DNA of 50,546 nt from an uncultured Paracoccaceae bacterium (GCA_947311485.1 CAMZLM010000081.1:1-50546); one strand, 5' to 3'. Shown: positions 9,246 through 18,340, counted from the first letter of the stretch. Program-made: numbers and translations. Notes: generated by a model from the letters alone, not told the origin.

Positions 9246-10096
9246 CGTGTCCTCTGGGCGTTTTGTTTGGCCATCAGGTAATCGGCAAAACGGATGGCGG
9301 GGATGGTGGCCACCAGAAAGATGATCGCCGCCCCCACATAGGGGGTGAAATTGGCAAACAGGGATTTATAAACGCCGGCTTGGCGTAACACTTCGACCGG
9401 GCCGATAAAGGACAGCAAAGCCACGTCCTTTAGCAGCGCCACAAGGAAATTAACCAGTGTCGGCACCACCCGCCGGATCGCCTGTGGCAGCACCACATAG
9501 CGCATCATCGAGGCTTCGGATAGGCCCAGAGACCGCGCGGCGGAACGCTGGCTTTCGTGGATGGATTCAATGCCGGTGCGGAAAACTTCGGCGATATAGG
9601 CGGAATAGGCCAGCACCAGCGCCACGGATCCCCAGATATAAGGGCTGTTCCACGGCGGCAGCAGGCCAAGACCGGGAATGCCAAACCCGATCAGGTAAAT
9701 AGTCAGGATCACCGGAATAGAGCGCAGCACATCAATATAAACGATGGCGAACAGTTTCAGTGGATAGAGCGCAGGGCGGGTGACATTGCGCATCAGGGCA
9801 ATCACCAGTGCAAGGATAAAAATCGCGGGGGCGGCGGCGAAAAACAGGATCAGATCCAGCGTAAAAGCCGAGAGCAGCTTGGGAAAGGTTTTAACCAGTA
9901 CATTCCAGTTGAAAAAGCTGCGTTGCACGGCCTCCCAGCCGGGGGCCATTGGAACAAGGACAACCAACAGCGCAATGGCGGCGGCAGAGCTGACGGCGGC
10001 AATCAGCAGGCTTTTGCGTCGGGCTTTTTGTTCATAGGCTTGACGGCGGGTCGGCGCGCGCGGTTTCCCGCGCGCGGTATTTTGCGTGTTATCCAA
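9242..10096 (-). CDS. Polar amino-acid ABC transporter permease (HisM/GlnP type)
   Basis: Multi-TM, EAA-type loop 'QRSAARSLGLSEASMMRYVVLPQAIRRVVPTLVN'. Confidence 0.92.
   Translation of the reverse strand: MDNTQNTARGKPRAPTRRQAYEQKARRKSLLIAAVSSAAAIALLVVLVPMAPGWEAVQRSFFNWNVLVKTFPKLLSAFTLDLILFFAAAPAIFILALVIALMRNVTRPALYPLKLFAIVYIDVLRSIPVILTIYLIGFGIPGLGLLPPWNSPYIWGSVALVLAYSAYIAEVFRTGIESIHESQRSAARSLGLSEASMMRYVVLPQAIRRVVPTLVNFLVALLKDVALLSFIGPVEVLRQAGVYKSLFANFTPYVGAAIIFLVATIPAIRFADYLMAKQNAQRTR
10055..10076 (-). other. GC hairpin just inside the permease start, immediately 3' of the binding-protein gene
   Basis: CGCGCGCGG-TTTC-CCGCGCGCG (9-bp perfect stem), 24-45 nt downstream of the binding-protein stop on the minus strand. 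Confidence 0.5.
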
Positions 10097-10099
10097 GGC

Positions 10100-10933
10100 T
10101 TATTTGCTCATGTCGATCACGGGAACACCGGCACCGGAGGCCAGCCATTTATCCTCGATCGCGACCATTGTGCCATCGGATTTCATTTCTGCCAGCGCGG
10201 TATCGACACAGGATTTCAACGGGTTTCCCTTGGCGAAGACCATGCCGAAATGATCCGGGCTATCGTTGACATCGGTCGGGAACTGACCCAGAATTTTGCC
10301 GTTGTCCATTTGCACGGCGGTCACGAACAGGGCGGTGGGCAGATCGAAAATAACCGCATCTACCTGATTGGCCTGAAGCGCGGCAACTGTATTGGCCACA
10401 TCGTCATAGAGCAGAGTGGATTGTTCCGGCTTCACCGCGCTTTCAAGGAAGGTCGCGGCGCTCAGACCGGCACCGGCACCGAATTTCAGGGATTTCACAC
10501 CGCTCAAGCTGGCCGGCGTATCCTGCTTGCCATTGGCGGTTGTCACCACAACGGCCTTGGTGGTGGTGTAATAGGGCACAGAAAAATCCACCACTTCGGC
10601 ACGTTCAGGCAGGATGGAAAACTGTTGCAGGTTAAAGTCGAAATTCTTGGCACCGGGTTGAATTGCTCCGTCAAAAGAAGTCCGCACCCAGCTGACATGC
10701 GCCTTGTCATAGCCCATTTTATCGGCAACCGCATAGGCAACGGCTGCTTCGAACCCCTGACCGGATTCAGGCGCATCATCGATCACCCACGGATAATAGG
10801 CCGGATTGCCGGTGGCGATGGTCAACATACCGTCGGCAAGAGTTTTGCCGGTGCTGCATTCATTGGCGGATGCGCCAAAGGCAACGCTGGCGACAACGAG
10901 GCTGGCGGCTATTTTCAAGCTTGTGGATTTCAT
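10100..10933 (-). CDS. Amino-acid ABC transporter periplasmic substrate-binding protein (SBP_bac_3)
   Basis: Signal peptide and type-II SBP pattern (GFEAAVAYAVADKMGY..., DFSVPYYTTTKAVVV). Confidence 0.9.
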   Translation of the reverse strand: MKSTSLKIAASLVVASVAFGASANECSTGKTLADGMLTIATGNPAYYPWVIDDAPESGQGFEAAVAYAVADKMGYDKAHVSWVRTSFDGAIQPGAKNFDFNLQQFSILPERAEVVDFSVPYYTTTKAVVVTTANGKQDTPASLSGVKSLKFGAGAGLSAATFLESAVKPEQSTLLYDDVANTVAALQANQVDAVIFDLPTALFVTAVQMDNGKILGQFPTDVNDSPDHFGMVFAKGNPLKSCVDTALAEMKSDGTMVAIEDKWLASGAGVPVIDMSK

Positions 10934-11056
10934 CTGTAACTCCCGAAATTTTGTTTTTGTTTCTGTGGCGTAGCTTGCAAATCTGGCATGGCAGGGTCAA
11001 GGCGTAAATGGGGAATGGTCACTATTCAGGGGCGCTATGATGTGAATCATTTGTGG

Positions 11057-11075
11057 ATAGAACTTTCTGTTCTAT
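11057..11075. promoter_or_regulatory. Palindromic operator candidate upstream of the FixH-peroxidase operon
   Basis: ATAGAAC-TTTCT-GTTCTAT, perfect 7-bp arms with 5-bp spacer, about 29 bp upstream of the 11104 start. Confidence 0.45.
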
Positions 11076-11103
11076 AGGGGGCGCAAATATGCGCAGAATA
11101 TGA

Positions 11104-11547
11104 ATGGAAAAGAAACAGATGAAAAAGCTATGGATAGGTGTTGGAATTGTGGTTGTTGCGGCAATCGGTTTTATGGCTTTCAAAATGCTGCAACCGGCAC
11201 CGGAGGGGTTGAATTTGGCCACCACGCGAAACAGCGATGCCAATCAATTTGTGGTCAGTATCGCACCGGAAAACCCGGCATTTAGGCGGAGCGATCTGCA
11301 TGCGTGGATTGCGACAGTAAAGACCACAGAAGGCTTGCCGGTGGAAAACGCGCAGATTTCCGTAGATGGCGGTATGCCGATGCATGGACACGGGTTGCCG
11401 ACCAATCCGGCAGTAACAGATTATCTGGGGCAGGGGCGCTATAAAATTGACGGGGTGCGGTTTAATATGGGGGGCTGGTGGGAATTCAAGCTGGCGATTA
11501 CAGCGGATGGTATCAGCGATGTTGTTACGTTTAATTTGACGTTCTGA
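11104..11547 (+). CDS. FixH/YtkA-like membrane-anchored protein
   Basis: Single N-terminal TM followed by a periplasmic beta domain with 'GGMPMHGHGLPTNPAVTDYLGQGRYKIDGVRFNMGGWWEFKLAI'. Alternative ATG at 11119. Confidence 0.7.
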   Translation: MEKKQMKKLWIGVGIVVVAAIGFMAFKMLQPAPEGLNLATTRNSDANQFVVSIAPENPAFRRSDLHAWIATVKTTEGLPVENAQISVDGGMPMHGHGLPTNPAVTDYLGQGRYKIDGVRFNMGGWWEFKLAITADGISDVVTFNLTF

Positions 11548-12761
11548 TGATGAAACCTTTGGATATGGCGGCGGTTGTTGGTGTTCTGGCGATTGCCGGT
11601 TGGGTGGCTGGCAACGCACTTATGAGCAGCGCCGGGCTGAGCAAGGCCGAACTGGCAACCGCCCGCAGCCTGAGCCTCGCAGATTTGCCGCCGCTCCCGA
11701 AATCTGTCGGAAATGCGGTGGCGGATGATCCGCGGGCGGTGGCATTAGGGGAAGCGTATTTTAACGATACAGGCTTTTCTGCGAACGGGATGGTAGCCTG
11801 TGCGACGTGCCATTTGGCGGACCGGCAATTTCAGGACGATCTGCCCTTGGCGCATGGTATCGGGATAACAGCACGCCGTGCCATGCCGTTGCGCGGGGTA
11901 GCGTATGAATCGTGGTTGTTTTGGGATGGGCGCAAGGATTCACTGTGGTCTCAGGCGCTTGGTCCGATTGAAAGCGTGGTGGAGCACGGCTTCACCCGTA
12001 CCGAAATAGCGCAAAAAATTGCGCAAGACTATCGCGCGCCCTATACGGATATTTTCGGGCCGCTGCCGGATGGTCTGGCCGATCTGCCGGCTGCCAGCCC
12101 GCTTGGCGATGCCGATGCTCAGGCAGCCTGGCAGGGCGTTCCCGCTGAAACACAGCAGAAGATCAACCGGATTTTTGCTAATTTCGGCAAATCTGTTGCA
12201 GCCTACGAGCGCACTCTGATGCCGTTAGAAAACCGGTTTGATCGTTACACACAGGCAGTTTTGGCGGGGAAAACGCCCACAGGAGATGCGCAGCTGACGC
12301 AAAAGGAATTGCAAGGGTTTATTCTGTTTTCCGGCAAGGCAGGCTGTATCAATTGCCACAATGGACCGCGATTGACGGATGAATTTTTTCACAATAACGG
12401 CGTGTTCAGCTCAGCAAAACCGGTAACGGATCATGGCCGGGCGGATGCAATTGCACAGGTGGAAACCGATCCATTCAATTGCCTAGGCCCCTTTAGCGAT
12501 GCTCCTGTCGGGGCCTGTAAGGAATTGCGTTTCATGTCACGCGATGCACATACGTTTGATCGGGCCTTTAAAACACCCAGCCTGCGCGGGGTTGCCGATC
12601 GCGCCCCGTATATGCATGCGGGTCAGATCAAAACTTTGGGGCAGGTGATCGCCCATTACAACGCTGCTCCCCCTGCGCCGAGCGGCCATTCCGAGGTAAA
12701 ACCTTTGCATCTGACTCGGCAGGAAAAAGCGGCGTTGCTGGCATTCTTAAAGACCTTGTAA
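11547..12761 (+). CDS. Di-heme cytochrome c peroxidase / MauG family protein
   Basis: Two CxxCH heme motifs (CATCH, CINCH), 'RRAMPLRGVAYESWLFWDGRKDSLWSQALGPIE', 'FKTPSLRGVADRAPYMHAG'. Confidence 0.9.
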   Translation: MMKPLDMAAVVGVLAIAGWVAGNALMSSAGLSKAELATARSLSLADLPPLPKSVGNAVADDPRAVALGEAYFNDTGFSANGMVACATCHLADRQFQDDLPLAHGIGITARRAMPLRGVAYESWLFWDGRKDSLWSQALGPIESVVEHGFTRTEIAQKIAQDYRAPYTDIFGPLPDGLADLPAASPLGDADAQAAWQGVPAETQQKINRIFANFGKSVAAYERTLMPLENRFDRYTQAVLAGKTPTGDAQLTQKELQGFILFSGKAGCINCHNGPRLTDEFFHNNGVFSSAKPVTDHGRADAIAQVETDPFNCLGPFSDAPVGACKELRFMSRDAHTFDRAFKTPSLRGVADRAPYMHAGQIKTLGQVIAHYNAAPPAPSGHSEVKPLHLTRQEKAALLAFLKTL

Positions 12762-12769
12762 ATAAAAAA

Positions 12770-12791
12770 GGGCACCCCGAACGGGATGCCC
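12770..12791 (-). terminator. Intrinsic terminator, stronger on the minus strand (end of the RND operon)
   Basis: GGGCACCCCG-AA-CGGGATGCCC; on the minus strand the stem has a G-U wobble and is followed by CTTTTTTATTTAC. Confidence 0.75.
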
Positions 12792-12815
12792 TTTGAAAAT
12801 TGTGTTTGATCCGCG

Positions 12816-15800
12816 TTACATTTTGAACACGCGGTAAATGGCGGGAATCACCAGCACGGTCAGGGCGGTCGACGTCGCGAGACCGAACAAAAGCGAAATC
12901 GCCAGACCTTGGAAAATCGGATCTGACAGGATCACCACCGCCCCGATCATCGCAGCAATCGCGGTGAGCAAGATCGGTTTAAACCGCGTCGCACCGGCGG
13001 CAATCAGGATATCGAGGTTAACCTCGCCCGCGCCTTCGTTGCGGATGAAATCCACCAGAAGAATCGAGTTTCGCACGATAATCCCCGCAAGTGCGATGAA
13101 TCCGATCATCGATGTTGCCGAGAAAGGCGCATTGAACAGCCAGTGACCAAACATGATGCCAAGGAAGGTTAGCGGAACCGGCGTCAGGATGACCAATGGC
13201 AGGCGGAAAGACCCGAATTGCGCCACCACAAGGATATAAATTCCCAACAGAGCCACAGCAAAAGCCGACCCCATGTCGCGGAATGTTACCCAGGTAACCT
13301 CCCATTCACCATCCCAGAGCAGAATGGGTTTGTCTTCCTCTTTGGGTTGGCCATGCAGTACGATTTCCGGTTTTTCCATATCGGACCAGTCCATTTTATC
13401 GAGCTCCTCTGCCACGGCCAACATGCCGTAGAGGGGGGCCTCGAAGCGGCCGGCCATTTCGCCCATCACCATTTCCGCATAGCGGCCATTGTGACGGAAA
13501 ATGGGATAGGATGCACGTTCTTCGATGATGTTTACCACATCACCGAGTTCGACCACACCGCGATCCCCCGGCAGCACATTTGCCGGCACAGGGGTTGCCA
13601 ACATCCGTTCGTCAATCACCCGGTCAGAGCGGTCGCGCCCGACCACAATCGGGATCGGCTGACGGCCTTTGCCGCGATGGGAATAACCCACAGTAATGTC
13701 ACTATTGAGCATTTGCAGCGTGTTGAGCGCATCGGATTCCTGCACGTGGTAGAACTCCAGATCATCGGGCAACAATTCCGCTCGCATCCGGCGCGGACGC
13801 ACGCCAAAGCTGTCGTCTACATCCACCACATAGGGCACGGCCTCGAATGCCTGACGAATACGACGCGCGCTTTCACGGCGGGTTTCGGCGTCCGGTCCGT
13901 AGACTTCGGCCAGCAGGGTTGCGATCACAGGTGGACCGGGGGGCGGTTCAACGGTTTTAATGTTGGTGCCTGGCGGTACGTCCAGTTCAGCCAGTTTTCC
14001 GCGCAATTCCAGCGCAATTTCATGGCTGGTACGGGTGCGGTCGTCCTTGCCTTCCAGATTGATCTGCACTTCGCCCAGTTCCGGCAGTTGGCGCAAGAAG
14101 TAGTGGCGTACCAAGCCGTTGAAATTGAACGGGGCGGCGGTGCCGGCATAGGTTTGAACCGATACGACCTCTTCCAGTTCCAGCGCCACACGCGCGGCCT
14201 GTTGCAATACGCCGTCGGTGGCTTCGGCAGAGGCCCCTTCGGGTAAGTCCACGACGATCGATAATTCGGATTTATTATCAAACGGCAGCAATTTTACCGT
14301 CACATCGCGGGTATAGAGCGCGCCGAGCGAGCCAAAGGAGGCTGTAATAATCACGATCAGAAAAATACCGCTAACGGCTTTGCTGCGTAGCAACGGCCGC
14401 GCGATAACGGCATAGAGTTTGCCCAAACGGCCACCGGACTCGGCCCCTTCGTCGTGGTGCAGATCGGCCTTGCCGGCGACTTTCATCATCAGCCAAGGGG
14501 TCACAATCACCGCAATAAAGAATGAAAAGATCATGGCCGCGGAGGCATTCGCCGGAATTGGGCTCATGTATGGCCCCATCAAGCCGGAGACAAACAGCAT
14601 AGGCAACAATGCCACAACCACGGTCATGGTGGCAACGATGGTGGGATTTCCCACCTCGGCTACGGCGGCAATGGCCGCGCGATTGCGGCCTTTGTTGCCC
14701 TTGTTCATCCCCCAGTGCCGCGCGATATTTTCGATCACTACAATGGCGTCATCCACCAGAATGCCGATTGAGAAAATCAACGCAAATAACGATACACGGT
14801 TGAGCGTGTAGCCCATCAACCAAGCAGCAAACAACGTCAGCAGAATGGTCATCGGGATCACAACGGCAACCACGATGGCTTCGCGCCACCCAATGGCAAA
14901 TAGCACCAGAATAACGATGGAAACGGTGGCAAGCCCCAGATGGTAGAGTAGTTCGTTGGCCTTTTCCTCGGCAGTGTCACCGTAATCGCGGGTCACATCC
15001 ACGACCACAGAATTGGGGATCGTGTGGCCTTTGAGGCTCTCGATCTTGTGGAGGATTTCCTCGGCCACCAGCACGGCATTGGCACCGGCGCGTTTGGCCA
15101 CGGCCAGAGTAACCGCCGGCATCCGCGAGATTTCCTCGCCGTCGACGCGGCGCAGGGTGGCGACGTGGACTTCGTCCAGATCGGTAATAAAACCGACCGA
15201 TGCCACATCACGTACATAGACCGGACGGCCATCACGCGATGTCAGCACCAGATTGCTGATCTGTTCCGGGCTGGACAGGGTGCCGCCCAAAATCAGGGAA
15301 ACCTGTTCGCCTTGGTCACGTACTGAACCGGCTGGAAAGGCCGAATTCGCCCCCTTAACCTTGCCCACCAGCTGTTGCAGGGTGATCCCGTAGAGCGCCA
15401 GTTTTTCCGGATCGGGTGCCACACGCAATGCTTCACCGGTTTCTCCGACAAGGAAGGTGCGTCCGACGTTGTCGATCTTGGCCAATTCGGCGTCGACCTC
15501 GCGGACAATGCGGGAAATGTCGTTGGCGGTTGTGCTGGTTTGTCCCGGAGCAGGTGAGAACGTCAGCGTGACAATGGCAACATCGTTAATACCACGCCCC
15601 ACCACCAGGGGTTCGGGGATTCCTACGGGAATTTGGTCAAAGTTGGCGCGGATTTTATCATGTACGCGCAAAATAGCGGTTTCGGAATCAACGCCCACAT
15701 CAAACCGCGCGGTGACCATGACCTGATTGTCGCGAGTCGAGGAATAGACATGTTCGACCTGGTCAATGCTTTTGACGATGCTTTCGAGTGGTTCGGTGAT

Positions 15801-16025
15801 CAGCTTCACCGCATCGGGGGCCTTAAGCCCGTCTGCGCGAATGTGAATATCGACCAAGGGCACGGAAATTTGTGGTTCTTCCTCGCGCGGGAGGCTGACC
15901 AGAGCGAGTAAACCGACCGCAATTGCGGCAAGCAAAAACAAGGGCGTAAGCGGAGATTTGATAAAGGCCGCGGTCAGGCGTCCTGCAATCCCCAGAGGCC
16001 CGGAATCGGGTGTTTGATCAGTCAT
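12816..16025 (-). CDS. RND efflux transporter permease subunit (HAE-like)
   Basis: 1069 aa, two repeated multi-TM halves, TM4 'GILVDDAIVVIENIARH' with the DD pair of proton-coupled HAE-type RND pumps. Confidence 0.92.
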   Translation of the reverse strand: MTDQTPDSGPLGIAGRLTAAFIKSPLTPLFLLAAIAVGLLALVSLPREEEPQISVPLVDIHIRADGLKAPDAVKLITEPLESIVKSIDQVEHVYSSTRDNQVMVTARFDVGVDSETAILRVHDKIRANFDQIPVGIPEPLVVGRGINDVAIVTLTFSPAPGQTSTTANDISRIVREVDAELAKIDNVGRTFLVGETGEALRVAPDPEKLALYGITLQQLVGKVKGANSAFPAGSVRDQGEQVSLILGGTLSSPEQISNLVLTSRDGRPVYVRDVASVGFITDLDEVHVATLRRVDGEEISRMPAVTLAVAKRAGANAVLVAEEILHKIESLKGHTIPNSVVVDVTRDYGDTAEEKANELLYHLGLATVSIVILVLFAIGWREAIVVAVVIPMTILLTLFAAWLMGYTLNRVSLFALIFSIGILVDDAIVVIENIARHWGMNKGNKGRNRAAIAAVAEVGNPTIVATMTVVVALLPMLFVSGLMGPYMSPIPANASAAMIFSFFIAVIVTPWLMMKVAGKADLHHDEGAESGGRLGKLYAVIARPLLRSKAVSGIFLIVIITASFGSLGALYTRDVTVKLLPFDNKSELSIVVDLPEGASAEATDGVLQQAARVALELEEVVSVQTYAGTAAPFNFNGLVRHYFLRQLPELGEVQINLEGKDDRTRTSHEIALELRGKLAELDVPPGTNIKTVEPPPGPPVIATLLAEVYGPDAETRRESARRIRQAFEAVPYVVDVDDSFGVRPRRMRAELLPDDLEFYHVQESDALNTLQMLNSDITVGYSHRGKGRQPIPIVVGRDRSDRVIDERMLATPVPANVLPGDRGVVELGDVVNIIEERASYPIFRHNGRYAEMVMGEMAGRFEAPLYGMLAVAEELDKMDWSDMEKPEIVLHGQPKEEDKPILLWDGEWEVTWVTFRDMGSAFAVALLGIYILVVAQFGSFRLPLVILTPVPLTFLGIMFGHWLFNAPFSATSMIGFIALAGIIVRNSILLVDFIRNEGAGEVNLDILIAAGATRFKPILLTAIAAMIGAVVILSDPIFQGLAISLLFGLATSTALTVLVIPAIYRVFKM

Positions 16026-16974
16026 GGCTGTTCACCAGTTTGTCGCCCGCATACAGGCCGGTTAACACTTCGTAAAAGCTTTGGCCGTCTTTTTCGACTT
16101 TTTCGCCCAAAACCACAGCCCGTTGGAGCGGCGCGCCGTCAACATCGATGGTGACAAAGTCGATTCCGCCGCGCAGTACCAGTGCCGATTCGGGCACCAG
16201 CAGCGCATCGCGTGTGCCGACGGGCAGGCGCACCGGAATGCGGCGGCCGATGAAATGGTCGTCAAGGTTGTCGACTTCGACATCGGCCAAAACACGGCCT
16301 CCCTCGATTTGCGGATAGATTTTGGCGAGTCGGCCTGTCTGGCCTTCGCCAATGGAAATTGTGTCACCCTGCTTGAGCGCGGTGGCGTGGCGTTCGGGTA
16401 CGGACAGGCGCAAAAATGCCCCGCCGGCCCCGATGATGGCGATGCCTTCGCCCGGGGAAGCAACTGATCCTTTGGCGGTGGGGACCGACAACACGATGCC
16501 GTCATCCGGAGCCAGAACCTTGCCTTCGGATACCCGTTGGGTCGTGATCAGGCGGTTGGATTCCGCAGAGCGAATTTCGCCTTTCAGAACGTCTACTTGG
16601 GTAGTGAGTTGATCAAAGCTCTGTTTGGTGATGACGCCGCGTTTAAGCAGCTCTTCGCCACGTTTGAAATCGGTCAGCGCAGCCTGAAGACGGGACTGCA
16701 GGGTGCTGATTTGGGCGTCTGCCGCGGCCAGTTGAAAGGCCAGTTTGTCGTCAACGATCAGGGCAATACGCTGACCTTGCTTGACCATGTCGCCTTCGGA
16801 GACAGAGAGTTCGGCGATGGTGCCGCTGATGCGCGCGCGGGCGGGTAGGCGGTCACGGGTTTCGACGACTCCGTAAACGGCTTTCCATTCGGTAAGCGGT
16901 TGCAATTGAAGTTCTTGCGCCGATGCCGCCGAGGCAGCAAGCAAGGCTGCAATGACTGGTAGGATGAGTTTCAT
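16018..16974 (-). CDS. RND efflux periplasmic adaptor (membrane fusion protein)
   Basis: Signal peptide MKLILPVIAALLAASAASA, HlyD-like 'GDMVKQGQRIALIVDDKLAFQLAAADAQI...', 'APDDGIVLSVPTAKGSVASPGEGIAII'. ORF-track start at 17241 is too far upstream. Confidence 0.9.
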   Translation of the reverse strand: MKLILPVIAALLAASAASAQELQLQPLTEWKAVYGVVETRDRLPARARISGTIAELSVSEGDMVKQGQRIALIVDDKLAFQLAAADAQISTLQSRLQAALTDFKRGEELLKRGVITKQSFDQLTTQVDVLKGEIRSAESNRLITTQRVSEGKVLAPDDGIVLSVPTAKGSVASPGEGIAIIGAGGAFLRLSVPERHATALKQGDTISIGEGQTGRLAKIYPQIEGGRVLADVEVDNLDDHFIGRRIPVRLPVGTRDALLVPESALVLRGGIDFVTIDVDGAPLQRAVVLGEKVEKDGQSFYEVLTGLYAGDKLVNSHD

Positions 16975-17063
16975 GGCTGGTGTCCTTTGGCCCGTTTGGG
17001 GCAGTTTACCTTTTTTGCGGCTTGCGTCCACGGGCAAGCCGTCAGATTCGAATGCAACTCCTT

Positions 17064-17085
17064 CACATTCACGTTTGTGAATATG
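17064..17085. promoter_or_regulatory. Inverted-repeat operator candidate upstream of the RND operon
   Basis: CACATTCAC-GTTT-GTGAATATG: core ATTCAC-GTTT-GTGAAT is perfect, extended arms match 8/9. Confidence 0.5.
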
Positions 17086-17162
17086 AATATCAGTCCCCAA
17101 ACCTTGTGTAAAGTGGTCAAATTCGGGCTGCTCAATTAAAATTGAACAAGGGTAACAAGGGC

Positions 17163-17193
17163 TTGACCTTCCCGTACTGGAAGTTTGCAGAAT
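17163..17193 (+). promoter_or_regulatory. CueR-type (MerR family) promoter upstream of the cytochrome c operon
   Basis: TTGACC-19 bp-CAGAAT with TTCC...GGAA dyad inside the spacer (ttgaccttcccgtactggaagtttgcagaat). Confidence 0.72.
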
Positions 17194-17252
17194 TGGCCGA
17201 GGTGGTCCTGTATCCGCAGGGCTGCACTTGGGATGTGTCATAAGGAAAATTG

Positions 17253-17693
17253 ATGAATAATAACTTAAAACTGGTTCTGGCCCTGTTGGTTTTGGCCGTT
17301 GGTGGCGGAGCTTTGTGGATGTTGCAACGGCCTATGCCGATGGATGGATCGCAAATGGCGATGGCGGATGGCGGTCCGATTGCGGATGTAAAAATTCCGG
17401 CAGAACTGAGCAGTCTGGCCACGATCGGCAAGCGGGCCTTTGATGTCAAATGTGCGGCATGTCACGGGGCGAATGCTGCCGGGACACAGGGCAAAGCACC
17501 ACCGTTGGTGCATCAATACTATCGCCCCGGCCACCACGCGGATGCCGCATTTTTTCTGGCGGCACAAAACGGGGTACGGGCGCACCACTGGCGGTTTGGC
17601 GACATGCCCCCGGTGGAGGGTGTAACCAAAGGGGACATCAAGGGGATCGTTGCTTATGTACGCAGTCTGCAAAAAGAAAACGGCATTAATTGA
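17253..17693 (+). CDS. Membrane-anchored c-type cytochrome with Met-rich linker, likely copper-related
   Basis: N-terminal TM, Met-rich PMPMDGSQMAMA, one CAACH heme motif, His-rich 'HQYYRPGHHADAAFF...RAHHWRFGDMPP'. Confidence 0.82.
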   Translation: MNNNLKLVLALLVLAVGGGALWMLQRPMPMDGSQMAMADGGPIADVKIPAELSSLATIGKRAFDVKCAACHGANAAGTQGKAPPLVHQYYRPGHHADAAFFLAAQNGVRAHHWRFGDMPPVEGVTKGDIKGIVAYVRSLQKENGIN

Positions 17694-17704
17694 GGGGGTA
17701 TAAC

Positions 17705-18130
17705 ATGGGTTTACGTCATCTGGCTGGGGGATTGTGTTTGGCATTCCTCGCGCAACCGGTCGCTGCGCAACAGGATGTTAGTGCGGGTAAAGAGTTGTAT
17801 GCGGCTAATTGTGCGTCTTGTCACGGGGCCAAGCTCGAAGGGCAAAAACAATGGCAGCGGGCCGATGAGAACGGGGTTTTTCCGGCCCCGCCCCATGATG
17901 TAAATGGCCACACATGGCATCACGGTGACAAACTGTTGTTTGACTATACCAAATTGGGCGGGGCCAAGGCGCTTGCCGCGCGCGGTGTGGCGGATTTCAA
18001 CAGCGGCATGCCTGCATTTAAAGACGTGCTGTCGGATACGGAAATCCGCAATATCTGGGCGTTTATCAAGTCCACATGGCCAGCGCAGGCCCGGGCGGTA
18101 CAGGCAGAGCGTACCGCCGGGGAGGATTGA
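17705..18130 (+). CDS. Periplasmic c-type cytochrome, likely copper-related
   Basis: Signal peptide MGLRHLAGGLCLAFLAQPVAA, CASCH heme motif, 'PPHDVNGHTWHHGDKLLFDYTKLGG'. Confidence 0.82.
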   Translation: MGLRHLAGGLCLAFLAQPVAAQQDVSAGKELYAANCASCHGAKLEGQKQWQRADENGVFPAPPHDVNGHTWHHGDKLLFDYTKLGGAKALAARGVADFNSGMPAFKDVLSDTEIRNIWAFIKSTWPAQARAVQAERTAGED

Positions 18131-18142
18131 TCAACCCCGCTC

Positions 18143-18340
18143 CTAGGCGGGTGTTGCCGGATAGCCTTCTTCGGCCAGCGCCTGAATAATCACGTCTGTG
18201 CTCAGCGCAGAGATAACCTCCACGGATTTCTTGTCCAGATCCGTGGTGACCACCGCATCGGCATCAAGGCCGGCGATGGTTTTTTCAATTGCGGCAGTGC
18301 AATGGCCGCAGCTCATGTCGGGTACATTTAGTTTGATCAT
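18143..18340 (-). CDS. copZ: Copper chaperone, heavy-metal-associated domain (CopZ-like)
   Basis: 65 aa; MSCGHC metal-binding motif (VPDMSCGHCTAAIEKTI). Confidence 0.88.
   Translation of the reverse strand: MIKLNVPDMSCGHCTAAIEKTIAGLDADAVVTTDLDKKSVEVISALSTDVIIQALAEEGYPATPA

Noticed and set aside
9557-10939. 460-aa plus-strand ORF over the amino-acid ABC permease and SBP genes
   Set aside because: Antisense shadow ORF (Q/N/H/G-rich); the minus-strand genes have clear family motifs.
12816-16974. RND pump as a copper (CusA/HME) exporter
   Set aside because: TM4 carries the DD pair (GILVDDAIVVIENIA) of HAE-type pumps and no Cus-type Met pathway was recognised. Adjacency to copper genes alone is not evidence.
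18132-18156. Terminator hairpin between the cytochrome gene and copZ (CCCGC-TCCTAG-GCGGG)
   Set aside because: Only a 5-bp stem with no T-tract; too weak to annotate.
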